Shown here in pieces: positions 24,977-33,894 of a DNA stretch of 64,000 nt (its first letter is position 1; each line of letters starts with the position of its first letter). Source of the DNA: Flavobacterium sp. HTF (GTDB taxonomy: Bacteria; Bacteroidota; Bacteroidia; Flavobacteriales; Flavobacteriaceae). The stretch covers positions 1 to 64,000 of the forward strand of contig NZ_QETH01000014.1 in the NCBI RefSeq assembly GCF_003105115.1, written 5' to 3'. A model generated the notes under the pieces. The model saw only the letters and a program-made list of their open reading frames with translations, had not been told where the DNA came from and made no database searches. The position numbers were made by a program, and so were the translations under genes.

Positions 24977-26545
24977 TTATTCCGAAATCACTCTCTCCAA
25001 TTTCTCAGAAACCGCAATTTCTTTTCCGTTTTTAAAGATCCTGAAACCTTTTCCCTTTTTATATTTTTCTCCTGTTTTATCCCAAAGAATCGTAATGATA
25101 TTACCGTGGTATAAAACATTATCGAGACAAAACCAATCCCATTTTTCTTGTGGAATCAACGGATTCACTTCGATTTTTTCATCGGCTCTCGGGCGAAGAC
25201 CAACCAAACCGGTTATCATCAAATCATTAAAAGTCGAATGGTTATAATAACGGCTTCTTTCTCTGTCTCCCATTAACCAATATCCGGTTGTTTCGTCTAA
25301 ATATTCTCCTAAATAGGGTTTACCTCTGTAATATTGCGATTGGACGTACAAATCCATTTGCTTGAAATAATCTGTTTTCGCTACATAGTTCTGATTGTAA
25401 TTATTCAAAACATTGGCTAAAGCTGTTAATGTCTGCGAGCTTGCAAATGGCCAGATGGCACCATCCCATTCGCAGGTTCCTGTTCCGTGTGTTCTAAAAC
25501 GCGGGCTTCTTCTTTCTGCCGTTGTCAATCCAAACGGTGCCGAAAATCCTTTTTCGTCTTTAATCTGTTCCCAGGCTTTTTCAAAACCTTTATTTTGTTC
25601 CGGCAGATTAAAATACCACGGAATAAATCCGATGGCTTCCCTAACCTGAGCTAATGTATCTTTTTCTGTAAAGGTCTCAAAAAACTCGCTTTTTGGGTTC
25701 CATAATTTGGTTTCAACCAATTTTTGAAGTGTATCTGCTTTTGCCGAAAAATAACTTTCCTGATTCGAATCGCCTTTCATCTTTGCCATTTTCGCCAAAG
25801 CTTTTGCATTTCCAAACATATAACTGTTAATCGTTGGGCGTGCATTTCTAAATTTTCTTGCACCGCTTAACGATTCTTCCATTCCGTCTTTTACATCAAA
25901 CTGCCAGAACAAACCGTCCTTACGTTTTCTGTCGCCTTCCCAGGCTGCATATTCTGAAACTAAATCAGGGTACATATCCAGTAAAAACTTATCGTCTTTA
26001 TTCACCAAATAGCGATTGTATAAAGCATCTGCCGTCCAGCTGCTAAAGGTTCTAAGCTTTTTCATTGGCTTTCCGTCATTTCCTCTAAACCATAAATGAA
26101 CGTCCTGCTCGATATATTGCGGATCATGAACCCATCTGAATTCATTAATATGATGTCCCAAAGCACAACTGATCATATTATATTTATCGGCATACGAACG
26201 ATCTACCAAAAACTCCGTAATCGCAAATCCCTGCGGTGTTTTCTTAATATGTTTTCTCACACTCCACCATCTGAAATAATAGATTTCCTCAAAATTCTGC
26301 TGCGGACATTCAAACAACGGAATATTCTTTTCCATCCAGGTCCACGCACTGTCATTTGGAATCGCAAATTTCAAATTTTCATCTTCCATGGTGTTGAAAT
26401 AATCAACATAATGTTTGAAGTTTTTTTCTTTTAAAATAACCGCTTTTCCTTTTTGAGAATGCCCCGCACCCGATTTGCAACCGCTGTTTATACAAGCGAT
26501 TACTATTGAAAGTATTATTATTTTATGTTTGAAATTTGTCAACAT
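24977..26545 (-). CDS. MGH1/GH63-like (alpha/alpha)6-barrel glycoside hydrolase lipoprotein
   Basis: A 522-residue protein starting with a lipoprotein signal (ACINSGC, Cys22). The body has alternating helices and aromatic motifs of the trehalase/GH63/MGH1 clan: YYFRWWSVRKHI, FSSWTADALYNRYL, EESLSGARKFRNARPTINSYM, GTGTCEWDGAIWPFASSQTL and GYWLMGDRERSRYYNHSTFNDLMITGLVGLRP. The Asp in EWDGA and the Glu in YLGEYLDE are candidate catalytic residues. Characterised relatives invert alpha-glucosidic or alpha-mannosidic bonds, but no characterised pectin enzyme of this type comes to mind. Substrate unknown. Confidence 0.65.
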   Translation of the reverse strand: MLTNFKHKIIILSIVIACINSGCKSGAGHSQKGKAVILKEKNFKHYVDYFNTMEDENLKFAIPNDSAWTWMEKNIPLFECPQQNFEEIYYFRWWSVRKHIKKTPQGFAITEFLVDRSYADKYNMISCALGHHINEFRWVHDPQYIEQDVHLWFRGNDGKPMKKLRTFSSWTADALYNRYLVNKDDKFLLDMYPDLVSEYAAWEGDRKRKDGLFWQFDVKDGMEESLSGARKFRNARPTINSYMFGNAKALAKMAKMKGDSNQESYFSAKADTLQKLVETKLWNPKSEFFETFTEKDTLAQVREAIGFIPWYFNLPEQNKGFEKAWEQIKDEKGFSAPFGLTTAERRSPRFRTHGTGTCEWDGAIWPFASSQTLTALANVLNNYNQNYVAKTDYFKQMDLYVQSQYYRGKPYLGEYLDETTGYWLMGDRERSRYYNHSTFNDLMITGLVGLRPRADEKIEVNPLIPQEKWDWFCLDNVLYHGNIITILWDKTGEKYKKGKGFRIFKNGKEIAVSEKLERVISE

Positions 26546-26570
26546 TTAAAATACATCTTTTTTAAAGTTA

Positions 26571-26636
26571 AACCATATAAGCAATATAAGTTCAATTAAG
26601 TTTTACTTTACATTTTCTTATATTGCTTATATGGTT
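26571..26636. repeat. Dispersed inverted repeat, family 1, copy 3 (perfect 20-bp arms)
   Basis: Arms AACCATATAAGCAATATAAG (26571-26590) and CTTATATTGCTTATATGGTT (26617-26636) are perfectly complementary. Compared with copy 2, one arm position changes from T to A and the partner changes from A to T, so the pairing is kept. Confidence 0.9.
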
Positions 26637-26648
26637 TTAAAATATTTT

Positions 26649-29105
26649 TTAATTCCCAATAAAAGTATAGGTCTGACCTGCTTTCATATTCACATCGTAA
26701 ATAGTATAATTTGGCAATTGTACTTTAGGCAATTTTGCTTCTTTAGAAATAATCGGTTTCTTTACTTCAACATCATAAAACAAAGGATTTGGATTTTTTG
26801 CTTTTGCTTTTTTAATCGAAGATCCTTTTAAAGTGTTTTCTACTTTCAATCTACAGTTTCCTCCTATTTTCGAATAAATTTTCAATTCTGAAACTTTATT
26901 GTTTTTCCAGGTCATGTCAATTACAAATCCGCCTCTGGCAACCAATCCTTTTATGCTTCCGTCTTTCCAAACGTCTGGTAAAGCCGGTAATAAATGAATG
27001 GCATCTTCCTGGCTCTGCATCAGCATTTCGGCAAAACCGGCCGTGCATCCAAAGTTACCATCAATTTGAAAAGGCTGATGTGCATCTAACATATTCGGAT
27101 ACGTTCCTCCGCCTTTTCTTTGCTCAGCTGTTACCAAATGCAATTGATCCTGAATCAATTTATAAGCATGATTTCCGTCTAATAATCTGGCCCATAAATT
27201 CACTTTCCACCCCATTGACCAGCCTGTAGATTCGTCTGTTCTGTAAATCAACGATTGTTTGGCTGCTTCAAATAATTCAGGCGTTTTAATTGGCGAAATC
27301 TGATTACTCGGATACAAGCCATACAAATGCGAAACATGTCGGTGATTGTCTTTCGGATTGTCCCAATCGTCCTGCCATTCCTGTAATTGATTGTGTTTTC
27401 CAATTTTCATTGGAGGCATTTTTGCCAAAGCATCACTCACTTTTTTCACATAAGCAGCATCTGGCGAAACCAATGCCGAAGCTTCAACAACATGGGTAAA
27501 CAAATCAAAAATCAATTGATTATCCATTGTTGTTCCGGAAGCAATTGTCGATTTTCCGGTTCCGCCTGCGTGTGTATTCTCAGGTGAACTTGACGGAACT
27601 ACTACTAAATATTTCGTATTAGGATCTATCACCATAAAGTCAAGAAAGAAATCAGCCGCTCCTTTCATGATCGGATAAATTTCTGTTAAATATTTTTTAT
27701 CTCCGGTATACAAATATCTTTCCCACAAATCCTGACAAACCCAGGCACCGCCTGTTGGCCACATTCCCGAAGCAGCAGAATCTACCGGAGCGGTGACACG
27801 CCAGATATCGGTGTTGTGATGTAAAACCCAACCGCTGGCATTGTACATTATTTTGGCCGTTTCTGCTCCTGACACAGCTAACTCTTTTGCCATTTGCACA
27901 AAAGGTTCGTGCATTTCCTGCAAATTGGTTACTTGTGCCGGCCAGTAATTCATTTCGGCATTGATATTTGTGGTGTATTTACTATCCCAGGGCGGAGTCA
28001 CCATATCGTTCCAGATTCCCTGTAAATTCGCTGGCTGTCCGCCCGGCTGAGAACTCGATATTAAAAGATATCTACCGAATTGAAAATATAAAGCGGCCAA
28101 CTGCGGATCAAATTGTTTTGAAAAATCTCTGATTCTCTCATTTGTTGGTTTCTTTGCCAAATCATTTGAACCTAAATCCAAAGAAACTCTGTTGAAGAAT
28201 TTTTGGTAATAATCGACGTGGGCTTTCTTTATTGTTTCAAAATCTTTTACTTCGGCTTTAGCCAGATATTCTTTGCTTTTTGCAATTTCATCCCCAGATA
28301 TGTCCTTATAATTTTTAAAATTAGTAGCAATCGAAATATATAAAATTACTTCATCGGCTTTGTTAATGCTTAAAAATCCGTTACTTGCGTCAATTTCCCC
28401 ACCCTTATTTTTAGCGGTTAATCTTCCCTGAAATTTTACTTTTCCTTTTACGCCTTCAAAATTGGTTCCCAACCCCGAAAGTATAATTTGGTTTCCTTCT
28501 GTTGAAGCCACCGTTTTATCAATCGGACTGTTCATAAAAACATTACAGGTAATTTGTCCCGGCTGACTCGCAGAAAGTTTTACCACAATAACCTGATCTG
28601 AAAATGCGGTTAGAATTTCTCTGGTAAATTCAACTCCGTTTACTTTGTATTTAACTTTTGCCGTCGCATTGCTGATGTCTAAATCTCTGTAATAATCAGT
28701 ATATTTTTGATGTCCGGCGAAAGAAATATAAACGCTTCCAAAGGTCTGATACGGCATTCCGTCATTGGTCTGAGACATGATATCCTGTGTAGCCAGATCC
28801 TGCGCTTCATCAAATTTTCCGTCAAAAATTAACTGACGAACAACCGGAAGTGCTTTAATAGATTTGGAATGTGCATTGCTGTTTGGAGAACCTGCCCAAA
28901 TCGTTTCTTCGTTCAATTGCAAACGTTCTACTGCCGGATCGCCAAAAACCATTGCGCCCAAACGTCCGTTGCCCAAAGGCAAAGCTTCGTTCCAGATTGC
29001 AGCAGGTTTATCGTACCATAATTTCAGGTCGTTTTGAGCTGTTGTGCTTTGTAAAACAAACAGCGAAATTCCTAGAAAAGCAATTATTTTATTTTTAAAC
29101 TTCAT
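26649..29105 (-). CDS. GH95 alpha-L-fucosidase/alpha-L-galactosidase
   Basis: An 818-residue protein with a signal peptide (cleavage near TTAQ at 21-24). Its N-terminal beta-sandwich begins [29 protein letters not shown], the GH95 signature, and the (alpha/alpha)6 barrel carries the N-x-N pair N380-I-N382, E509 in SSSPENT and D682 in QIDGNFG, matching the catalytic set known from GH95. The family inverts alpha-1,2-L-fucosyl or alpha-L-galactosyl bonds. RG-II side chain A ends in L-galactose and RG-II also contains L-fucose, so either specificity fits a pectin PUL; sequence alone does not decide. Confidence 0.93.
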   Translation of the reverse strand: MKFKNKIIAFLGISLFVLQSTTAQNDLKLWYDKPAAIWNEALPLGNGRLGAMVFGDPAVERLQLNEETIWAGSPNSNAHSKSIKALPVVRQLIFDGKFDEAQDLATQDIMSQTNDGMPYQTFGSVYISFAGHQKYTDYYRDLDISNATAKVKYKVNGVEFTREILTAFSDQVIVVKLSASQPGQITCNVFMNSPIDKTVASTEGNQIILSGLGTNFEGVKGKVKFQGRLTAKNKGGEIDASNGFLSINKADEVILYISIATNFKNYKDISGDEIAKSKEYLAKAEVKDFETIKKAHVDYYQKFFNRVSLDLGSNDLAKKPTNERIRDFSKQFDPQLAALYFQFGRYLLISSSQPGGQPANLQGIWNDMVTPPWDSKYTTNINAEMNYWPAQVTNLQEMHEPFVQMAKELAVSGAETAKIMYNASGWVLHHNTDIWRVTAPVDSAASGMWPTGGAWVCQDLWERYLYTGDKKYLTEIYPIMKGAADFFLDFMVIDPNTKYLVVVPSSSPENTHAGGTGKSTIASGTTMDNQLIFDLFTHVVEASALVSPDAAYVKKVSDALAKMPPMKIGKHNQLQEWQDDWDNPKDNHRHVSHLYGLYPSNQISPIKTPELFEAAKQSLIYRTDESTGWSMGWKVNLWARLLDGNHAYKLIQDQLHLVTAEQRKGGGTYPNMLDAHQPFQIDGNFGCTAGFAEMLMQSQEDAIHLLPALPDVWKDGSIKGLVARGGFVIDMTWKNNKVSELKIYSKIGGNCRLKVENTLKGSSIKKAKAKNPNPLFYDVEVKKPIISKEAKLPKVQLPNYTIYDVNMKAGQTYTFIGN

Positions 29106-29413
29106 ATTTTATACTTTTTGGGCAAAACCCAACTTATTTTTTAACCACAAATTTGCTTCGCCTATTCACTATCGTTCGGGTCACAAATTAGCACAAAAAC
29201 ATTTGTTTTGAAATTTGACGAATACCTGCAGGTTTACAAAACCTTGCAGGTATTGTTAATTTTAATGCGACAGTGTCGTCTTTCATTACGAGCGCGTGAG
29301 GGATAGAAGCTGGCTACCGAAGTAGCGCGGATAGCCCGACCCGATTTGGGAAAGTGGGCGAATTGAGCGGTTTCTAGATTGCCCCCTTTTTCAAATTGGG
29401 TCACGCCCAAATT
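29106..29413. repeat. 308-bp intergenic region with hairpins and a GC-richer structured stretch
   Basis: No ORF is visible. The region 29221-29254 is a hairpin (AATACCTGCAGGTTT with AAAACCTTGCAGGTATT) of family 5, shared with 36838-36912 and 60773-60801. From about 29270 to 29400 the composition is richer in G and C than elsewhere, with phrases such as GCGTGAGGGATAGAAGC and GCGCGGATAGCCCGA. That part recalls a repeat often seen between flavobacterial genes. Function unknown. Confidence 0.5.
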
Positions 29414-30841
29414 TTACTTCTTAACCTCATAAACTTTCAGATTTTTTTCTCCGAACATTTCATATAATTTGTTGATGTCTTTCAGAGCATTTGCAGGAAG
29501 TTTTTCTCCTTTATCTCCAAAGACAAACAGCTTTTCTTTTGGTTCGATTACACAAGCCGACTCGTCGATTTCCCCTTTCTCATTCTTTACTTTATTCAAA
29601 TCTAAATCTAAATATTTTGCCATAAATGGATATAAAGCCATACGTTTTGAAACTCCGAAATCATGTCCTTCTTTTGCAAAATGAGCATTTTCTACCAAAT
29701 CTTTCTTTCCGTACAATTCATACGTTCTTTGGATAAAAGGAAATTCCAGTTCCGGAACCGCCAGTGTCCAGTCTTTTCCATCAGAAACAATTAATTGTGG
29801 TTTTGGTGCCATCATCGCTGAAACCTCAGCGTTGTTTGTTCCGTTTCCGCATAAGTGTATTCCGCGTCCGCTCTCGCAAGGACATCCGCCTGAAAAATGC
29901 GAAGACACCATCACAACCGGAGCGGTCACTTTTACCCTGTCGTCTATAGCTCCCAAAAACATGGTATGCGAACCTCCGCCTGAACCTCCTGTAACCCCAA
30001 CTCGTGACATATCTGCATTTTTTACCGTTGCCAAATAATCTAATAAACGTATTCCGGTTAAAACCTGAACCGTTGAGGCTATACTGTTTCTATGTGTTTC
30101 TTCCGGAAACTGAAGCAGTGATTCTCCCCAGGCAAACAAATCGTAACTTACTACCATTGCTCCCATTTTTGCCAAAATCGCACAACGATACTGCTCGTCT
30201 TTTCTATATCGTCCATCCCCAAAATGTCCGTCAGGAGTTAAGATAACTGCTGCTTTTTTGTTTAATGGATAAGGTTTGTAAATCGAACCCGTTGCATAAA
30301 CACCCGGCAATATTTCTAATGCAATATTCTCAACACTGTAATCTTTGTATATTCTTTTAGGAGTTAAAAGTGGCTTAGATTTAGGCCTTGGGGGAGCCTT
30401 GTCTAAACCAAATGAGGTTATCATACATGCTTTTAACTCCTTTTTGCGTTTCTCCCAATCTGCTTCGGTCGAATAAAGGCTTTCTAAGTAAAACAAGCGT
30501 TCTTTTCCTTTATCTACAGAAACTTTATGGTTTTCATATTTACGAATGATAAATGTTCCGTCCGGCTGTTTGAAATACATCAATTCGAATGGAGCTAAAA
30601 TATTGGTCAACGAAACAGCAAGGTTTCCGGGTTCAATTCTCCAGTCGGCATAATCGAGTTCTTTTCCTTTTAATAAACCTCTGTCATCGTTGATGGTTAC
30701 GTTAAAAACAGTTTCTATTTTCTTTAAAGTCTCTGATACAGGTTTTCTAAAATTAGTATCAGATGTGCTTTGCGCGTTTGAAAACGTCAAAGCAAAAATG
30801 GAAACTGCAATTGTAAATATTATTTTTTTGAGATTCTTCAT
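29414..30841 (-). CDS. STN-like domain fused to an alpha/beta-hydrolase esterase (possibly CE19-like pectin methylesterase)
   Basis: A 475-residue protein with a signal peptide (cleavage near SNAQ at 21-24). Residues 32-105 look like a secretin/TonB short N-terminal (STN) domain: KKIETVFNVTINDDRG, then LAVSLTNILAPFELMYF and GTFIIRKY. The alpha/beta-hydrolase domain has the nucleophile elbow G-G-S287-G-G-G, D354 in IVSDGKD and H393 in KEGHDFG. A cysteine-rich loop (GGCPCESG) follows the elbow. It resembles secreted acetylxylan-esterase-type enzymes. The pectin methylesterase BT1017 (CE19) of an RG-II locus is, as I recall, of this fold, so CE19 is a reasonable hypothesis to test. Expected in the periplasm. 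Confidence 0.72.
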   Translation of the reverse strand: MKNLKKIIFTIAVSIFALTFSNAQSTSDTNFRKPVSETLKKIETVFNVTINDDRGLLKGKELDYADWRIEPGNLAVSLTNILAPFELMYFKQPDGTFIIRKYENHKVSVDKGKERLFYLESLYSTEADWEKRKKELKACMITSFGLDKAPPRPKSKPLLTPKRIYKDYSVENIALEILPGVYATGSIYKPYPLNKKAAVILTPDGHFGDGRYRKDEQYRCAILAKMGAMVVSYDLFAWGESLLQFPEETHRNSIASTVQVLTGIRLLDYLATVKNADMSRVGVTGGSGGGSHTMFLGAIDDRVKVTAPVVMVSSHFSGGCPCESGRGIHLCGNGTNNAEVSAMMAPKPQLIVSDGKDWTLAVPELEFPFIQRTYELYGKKDLVENAHFAKEGHDFGVSKRMALYPFMAKYLDLDLNKVKNEKGEIDESACVIEPKEKLFVFGDKGEKLPANALKDINKLYEMFGEKNLKVYEVKK

Positions 30842-30862
30842 TTTTATATTGTTGAGATTTTA

Positions 30863-30997
30863 GACGCTGATGACACGGATTTACTTTGTAAAGACGCGGA
30901 TAAAAACGGATTTTTTTAAATGTTTAATCTGATAAAGCAAAAAAAAATCCGCGCAAATCTGCGTCTTCGCGTTAGCGAATCCGTGTGATCCGCGTTC
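30863..30997. repeat. Large inverted repeat, family 4 (ACGCTGATGA.../...GATCCGCGT)
   Basis: ACGCTGATGACACGGATT (from 30864) pairs with the segment AATCCGTGTGATCCGCGT ending at 30995, and inside it AGACGCGGATAAAAACGGAT pairs with the stretch ending GCAAATCTGCGTCT. A degenerate second copy lies at 33798-33887. Confidence 0.75.
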
Positions 30998-33777
30998 TAT
31001 ATTTTGCATTCTATAGTATAATTTCCAGACCCCAGTTCTAAAGTCGGCTTTTTATCTTTTTCATTAAAAATTGTACGTACCACTTTTTTATCAATCTTTA
31101 TTTCTGAATTTTTAGAAACTGGCAGTTTTATCGTTGCTGTTGTATTCGCGGGAATTTCAACTTTCAGGATAAATTTTCCCTCTTTCTTTTCCCATGACGA
31201 AACTATTTTTCCATAAACCGATTGATAATCCGCTTCTGCGAAAGTCATATCGCCCACTACTTCAGGCTGAATAAAGAAATGTTTGAATCCCGGCTGCTCA
31301 GAATCAGCTACTATTCCGGCCAGACTCTGATAAAACCATTCTTCAATTTGCCCCATCATAAAATGATTCCACGAATTTCCTTTTCCCGGATCCCATTGTT
31401 CTGTCAAAGTGGTCAATCCAAATTTTATCTGAAAACCGTAACCCGGCGCATCATAATGATTGTTTATTTTATACATCGTTTCGTTTTCTCCATTTCTGGC
31501 CAGAGCCTGAAACAAATAGCGATTTCCAACATCACCCGTTGTTAACCGGTCGCCTTTTGCTTTGATGTCTGCCATTAAATTCTGCATTACGGCTTCCTTG
31601 TACTGCGGTTCTACTATATCCATAAAAACTGGAACAGCATTGCTAAACTGACTGCTTGTTCCGTATTGCCTGGTTTCTGTATTGAAAAATTCCTTGTTGA
31701 AAGCCTTTTTAATTTCTGAAGCCAGAGTCTCGTATTTCTCAATGTCTTCTTTTTTATTCAATAATTTTGACGCTTTTGCTACCAAACTTGCTCCATAATA
31801 AAAATGGGAAGTTGCCGAAAGCGCAATCGGACTGTTTTTAGAATATCCTGCGGCATGCGTTCCGTAATCATACCAGTCGCCTAGTCCGTGCGAAACAATA
31901 TGGTTCTTTGATGTGCTTTCTAAATAATCAACATATCGCTTCATTACCGGATAATATTTCTCTATAAGTGAGGCATCTCCATAATATTCATAATACATCC
32001 ACGGCAGGATTACACCTGTAACGCCCCATTCCGGAGAATCGGTAAAATCTCCTCCAAAAACGATGTATTCGGGAACAATTGTCGGAATCAGGCCGTTATC
32101 TCTTTGTGAATCTGAAATGTTCTGCATTGTAGCCGGAATATAACTTTGTAAATTATAATTGAACATTAATCCGGGTCCATTCAGATGTATTTCCTCAAGC
32201 CAGCCCAATTTTTCCCTTTGGGGACAATCGGTGAAAACGCTTTGAAAATTACTTTTTATGGAATTATTAATCAGTTCGTGGGTTTTGTTGAAAATCTCGT
32301 TTGACGATTTAAAATTTCCCGCTTCTCCTGCCGAATTATAAATGAAATTTGATTTTAAACCTACAATTGTCGGCAGATTTTCATTCTTTGTTTCTTTATA
32401 ATTGATGTTCTCGATCTGAATGTACTGAAATCCGTAATAACTAAATTTCGGCTGCCATTCTTCTATTCCTTCACCTTTTAAAGTATAATCATAATAGTAT
32501 GGCTTCCCGGATCTTCCCTGTCCTATAGTTCCGTCATCGTTTAAACCTTCGCCAACCCAAACACGAACCGTCTGCCCTTTTTTTCCTTTTACTTTTATGG
32601 TTGGAAATCCGGAAAGGTTTTGTCCCATATTGAAAACATAGATTTCTGGCTTTGGCTGTTTGACTTCTTTTACTTCAAATTTTTTCTGAATCGTAACCGG
32701 GGGGGCTGTCTGTGCTCTCAGAGTTCCTTTTGGCGCTTCCTGAATTACCACTTTTTTCCAGTCTGAATCGTTAAACCCTTTATTATTCCAGCCTTTCTGT
32801 TCTAAATTGGCATTGTAATCTTCTCCTCCAAAAATGCTGTTGTACGTAATCGGACTTTTGCTGTATTTCCAGCTTTCATCAGACTTTATATTTTCTTCTG
32901 AACCATCTTTGTACGTAATTTTCATTTTGAAGAATAAAGTCGGCGGGCCAAAACTCACAAAGAATTTGGTATATCTTTCGGCCAATGTATTGTACATTCC
33001 GTTTCCTAACAAAACCCCAATCACATTTTCTCCGTTTTGTAACTGATTCGAAGTTAATTCATATGTATTGTAATTAACGGTTTTATCATAGTCTGTCCAC
33101 AAAGGCGCAAATTCGCTGTTGCCAATTTTCTTTCCGTTAATAGTAAGTTCATAATGGCCTAAACCTGAAATGTAAACAACTGCTTCTTTGATTTCTTTTT
33201 TTACTTCGAAAGGTTTTCGCAACATAATGCTTCTGCGTGACAAAGAATCTGAAGCATTGATCAGAGCATCTTTTTTCTCTCTTTTGTAAGTTGCAGAATG
33301 ATAATTTCGGCCTTCCGGCAAATGGCTGTTGGCTTTTGTAATTGCACCGATCCAAATTGGATTTAAATCTGATTCTAAAGGTGCAATTCGAAACGAGGCG
33401 ATGGTACTCCACTTCGATTCTTTATTATGCTGATTCCAGACTTTTACTTTCCAGAAATATTTGGTTTCTTTTTTTAGCGGATTCCCGCTGTACGTAATTT
33501 GAAGGTTTTTGTTTGAAATTACTTTTCCGCTGTTCCATACATCTGCATCATTTTTTTTAAGTTTTTCCTGAGAAGAAGAAACTAAAATCTGATACGCATT
33601 CTGCGATACATTTGTCTCTTTTGAAACCAGCTGCCAGCTTAACCCCGGTTGATTTTGGATAACAGCTAATGGATTTTCTGCCATTTCTGTGGTTAGATGC
33701 ACAGGCAAAATTTGTCCATTTGAAATGAACGTGATTAAAAAGCTAAATCCTAATAATATGTTTTTGAAATTCTTCAT
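30997..33777 (-). CDS. GH78 alpha-L-rhamnosidase (second)
   Basis: A 926-residue protein with a signal peptide (cleavage near SNGQ at 19-22). It has the same domain order as the other GH78: Fn3-like sandwich (QPGLSWQLVSKETNVSQNAYQILVSS), N-domain (YISGLGHYELTINGKKIG), concanavalin-like domain (YYGFQYIQIENI), catalytic barrel and C-terminal sandwich. The acid segment is the canonical TDCPQREKLGWLEEIH. The motif difference from the 22038-24791 gene suggests that the two cleave different rhamnosyl linkages. The final codons run into the next intergenic repeat. Confidence 0.93.
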   Translation of the reverse strand: MKNFKNILLGFSFLITFISNGQILPVHLTTEMAENPLAVIQNQPGLSWQLVSKETNVSQNAYQILVSSSQEKLKKNDADVWNSGKVISNKNLQITYSGNPLKKETKYFWKVKVWNQHNKESKWSTIASFRIAPLESDLNPIWIGAITKANSHLPEGRNYHSATYKREKKDALINASDSLSRRSIMLRKPFEVKKEIKEAVVYISGLGHYELTINGKKIGNSEFAPLWTDYDKTVNYNTYELTSNQLQNGENVIGVLLGNGMYNTLAERYTKFFVSFGPPTLFFKMKITYKDGSEENIKSDESWKYSKSPITYNSIFGGEDYNANLEQKGWNNKGFNDSDWKKVVIQEAPKGTLRAQTAPPVTIQKKFEVKEVKQPKPEIYVFNMGQNLSGFPTIKVKGKKGQTVRVWVGEGLNDDGTIGQGRSGKPYYYDYTLKGEGIEEWQPKFSYYGFQYIQIENINYKETKNENLPTIVGLKSNFIYNSAGEAGNFKSSNEIFNKTHELINNSIKSNFQSVFTDCPQREKLGWLEEIHLNGPGLMFNYNLQSYIPATMQNISDSQRDNGLIPTIVPEYIVFGGDFTDSPEWGVTGVILPWMYYEYYGDASLIEKYYPVMKRYVDYLESTSKNHIVSHGLGDWYDYGTHAAGYSKNSPIALSATSHFYYGASLVAKASKLLNKKEDIEKYETLASEIKKAFNKEFFNTETRQYGTSSQFSNAVPVFMDIVEPQYKEAVMQNLMADIKAKGDRLTTGDVGNRYLFQALARNGENETMYKINNHYDAPGYGFQIKFGLTTLTEQWDPGKGNSWNHFMMGQIEEWFYQSLAGIVADSEQPGFKHFFIQPEVVGDMTFAEADYQSVYGKIVSSWEKKEGKFILKVEIPANTTATIKLPVSKNSEIKIDKKVVRTIFNEKDKKPTLELGSGNYTIECKI

Positions 33778-33797
33778 TTCTTGCTTTTAAAATTTGA

Positions 33798-33887
33798 ACG
33801 CTGATGAAACTGATTTTTTTCTGTTTAAAAATATAAAATCTGTGCAAATCTGTGTTTTCGCGATAGCAAATCTGTTTAATCCGCGTT
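33798..33887. repeat. Inverted repeat, family 4, degenerate copy
   Basis: GAACGCTGATGAAACTGATTT... pairs imperfectly with ...AATCTGTTTAATCCGCGTT. The text resembles the copy at 30863-30997, with many substitutions. Confidence 0.65.
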
Positions 33888-33894
33888 TTGTATT

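Noticed and set aside
29270-29410. Small RNA gene or riboswitch in the GC-richer gap
   Set aside because: No known riboswitch core or clear conserved fold could be seen; the stretch looks like a dispersed repeat, so I kept it as such.
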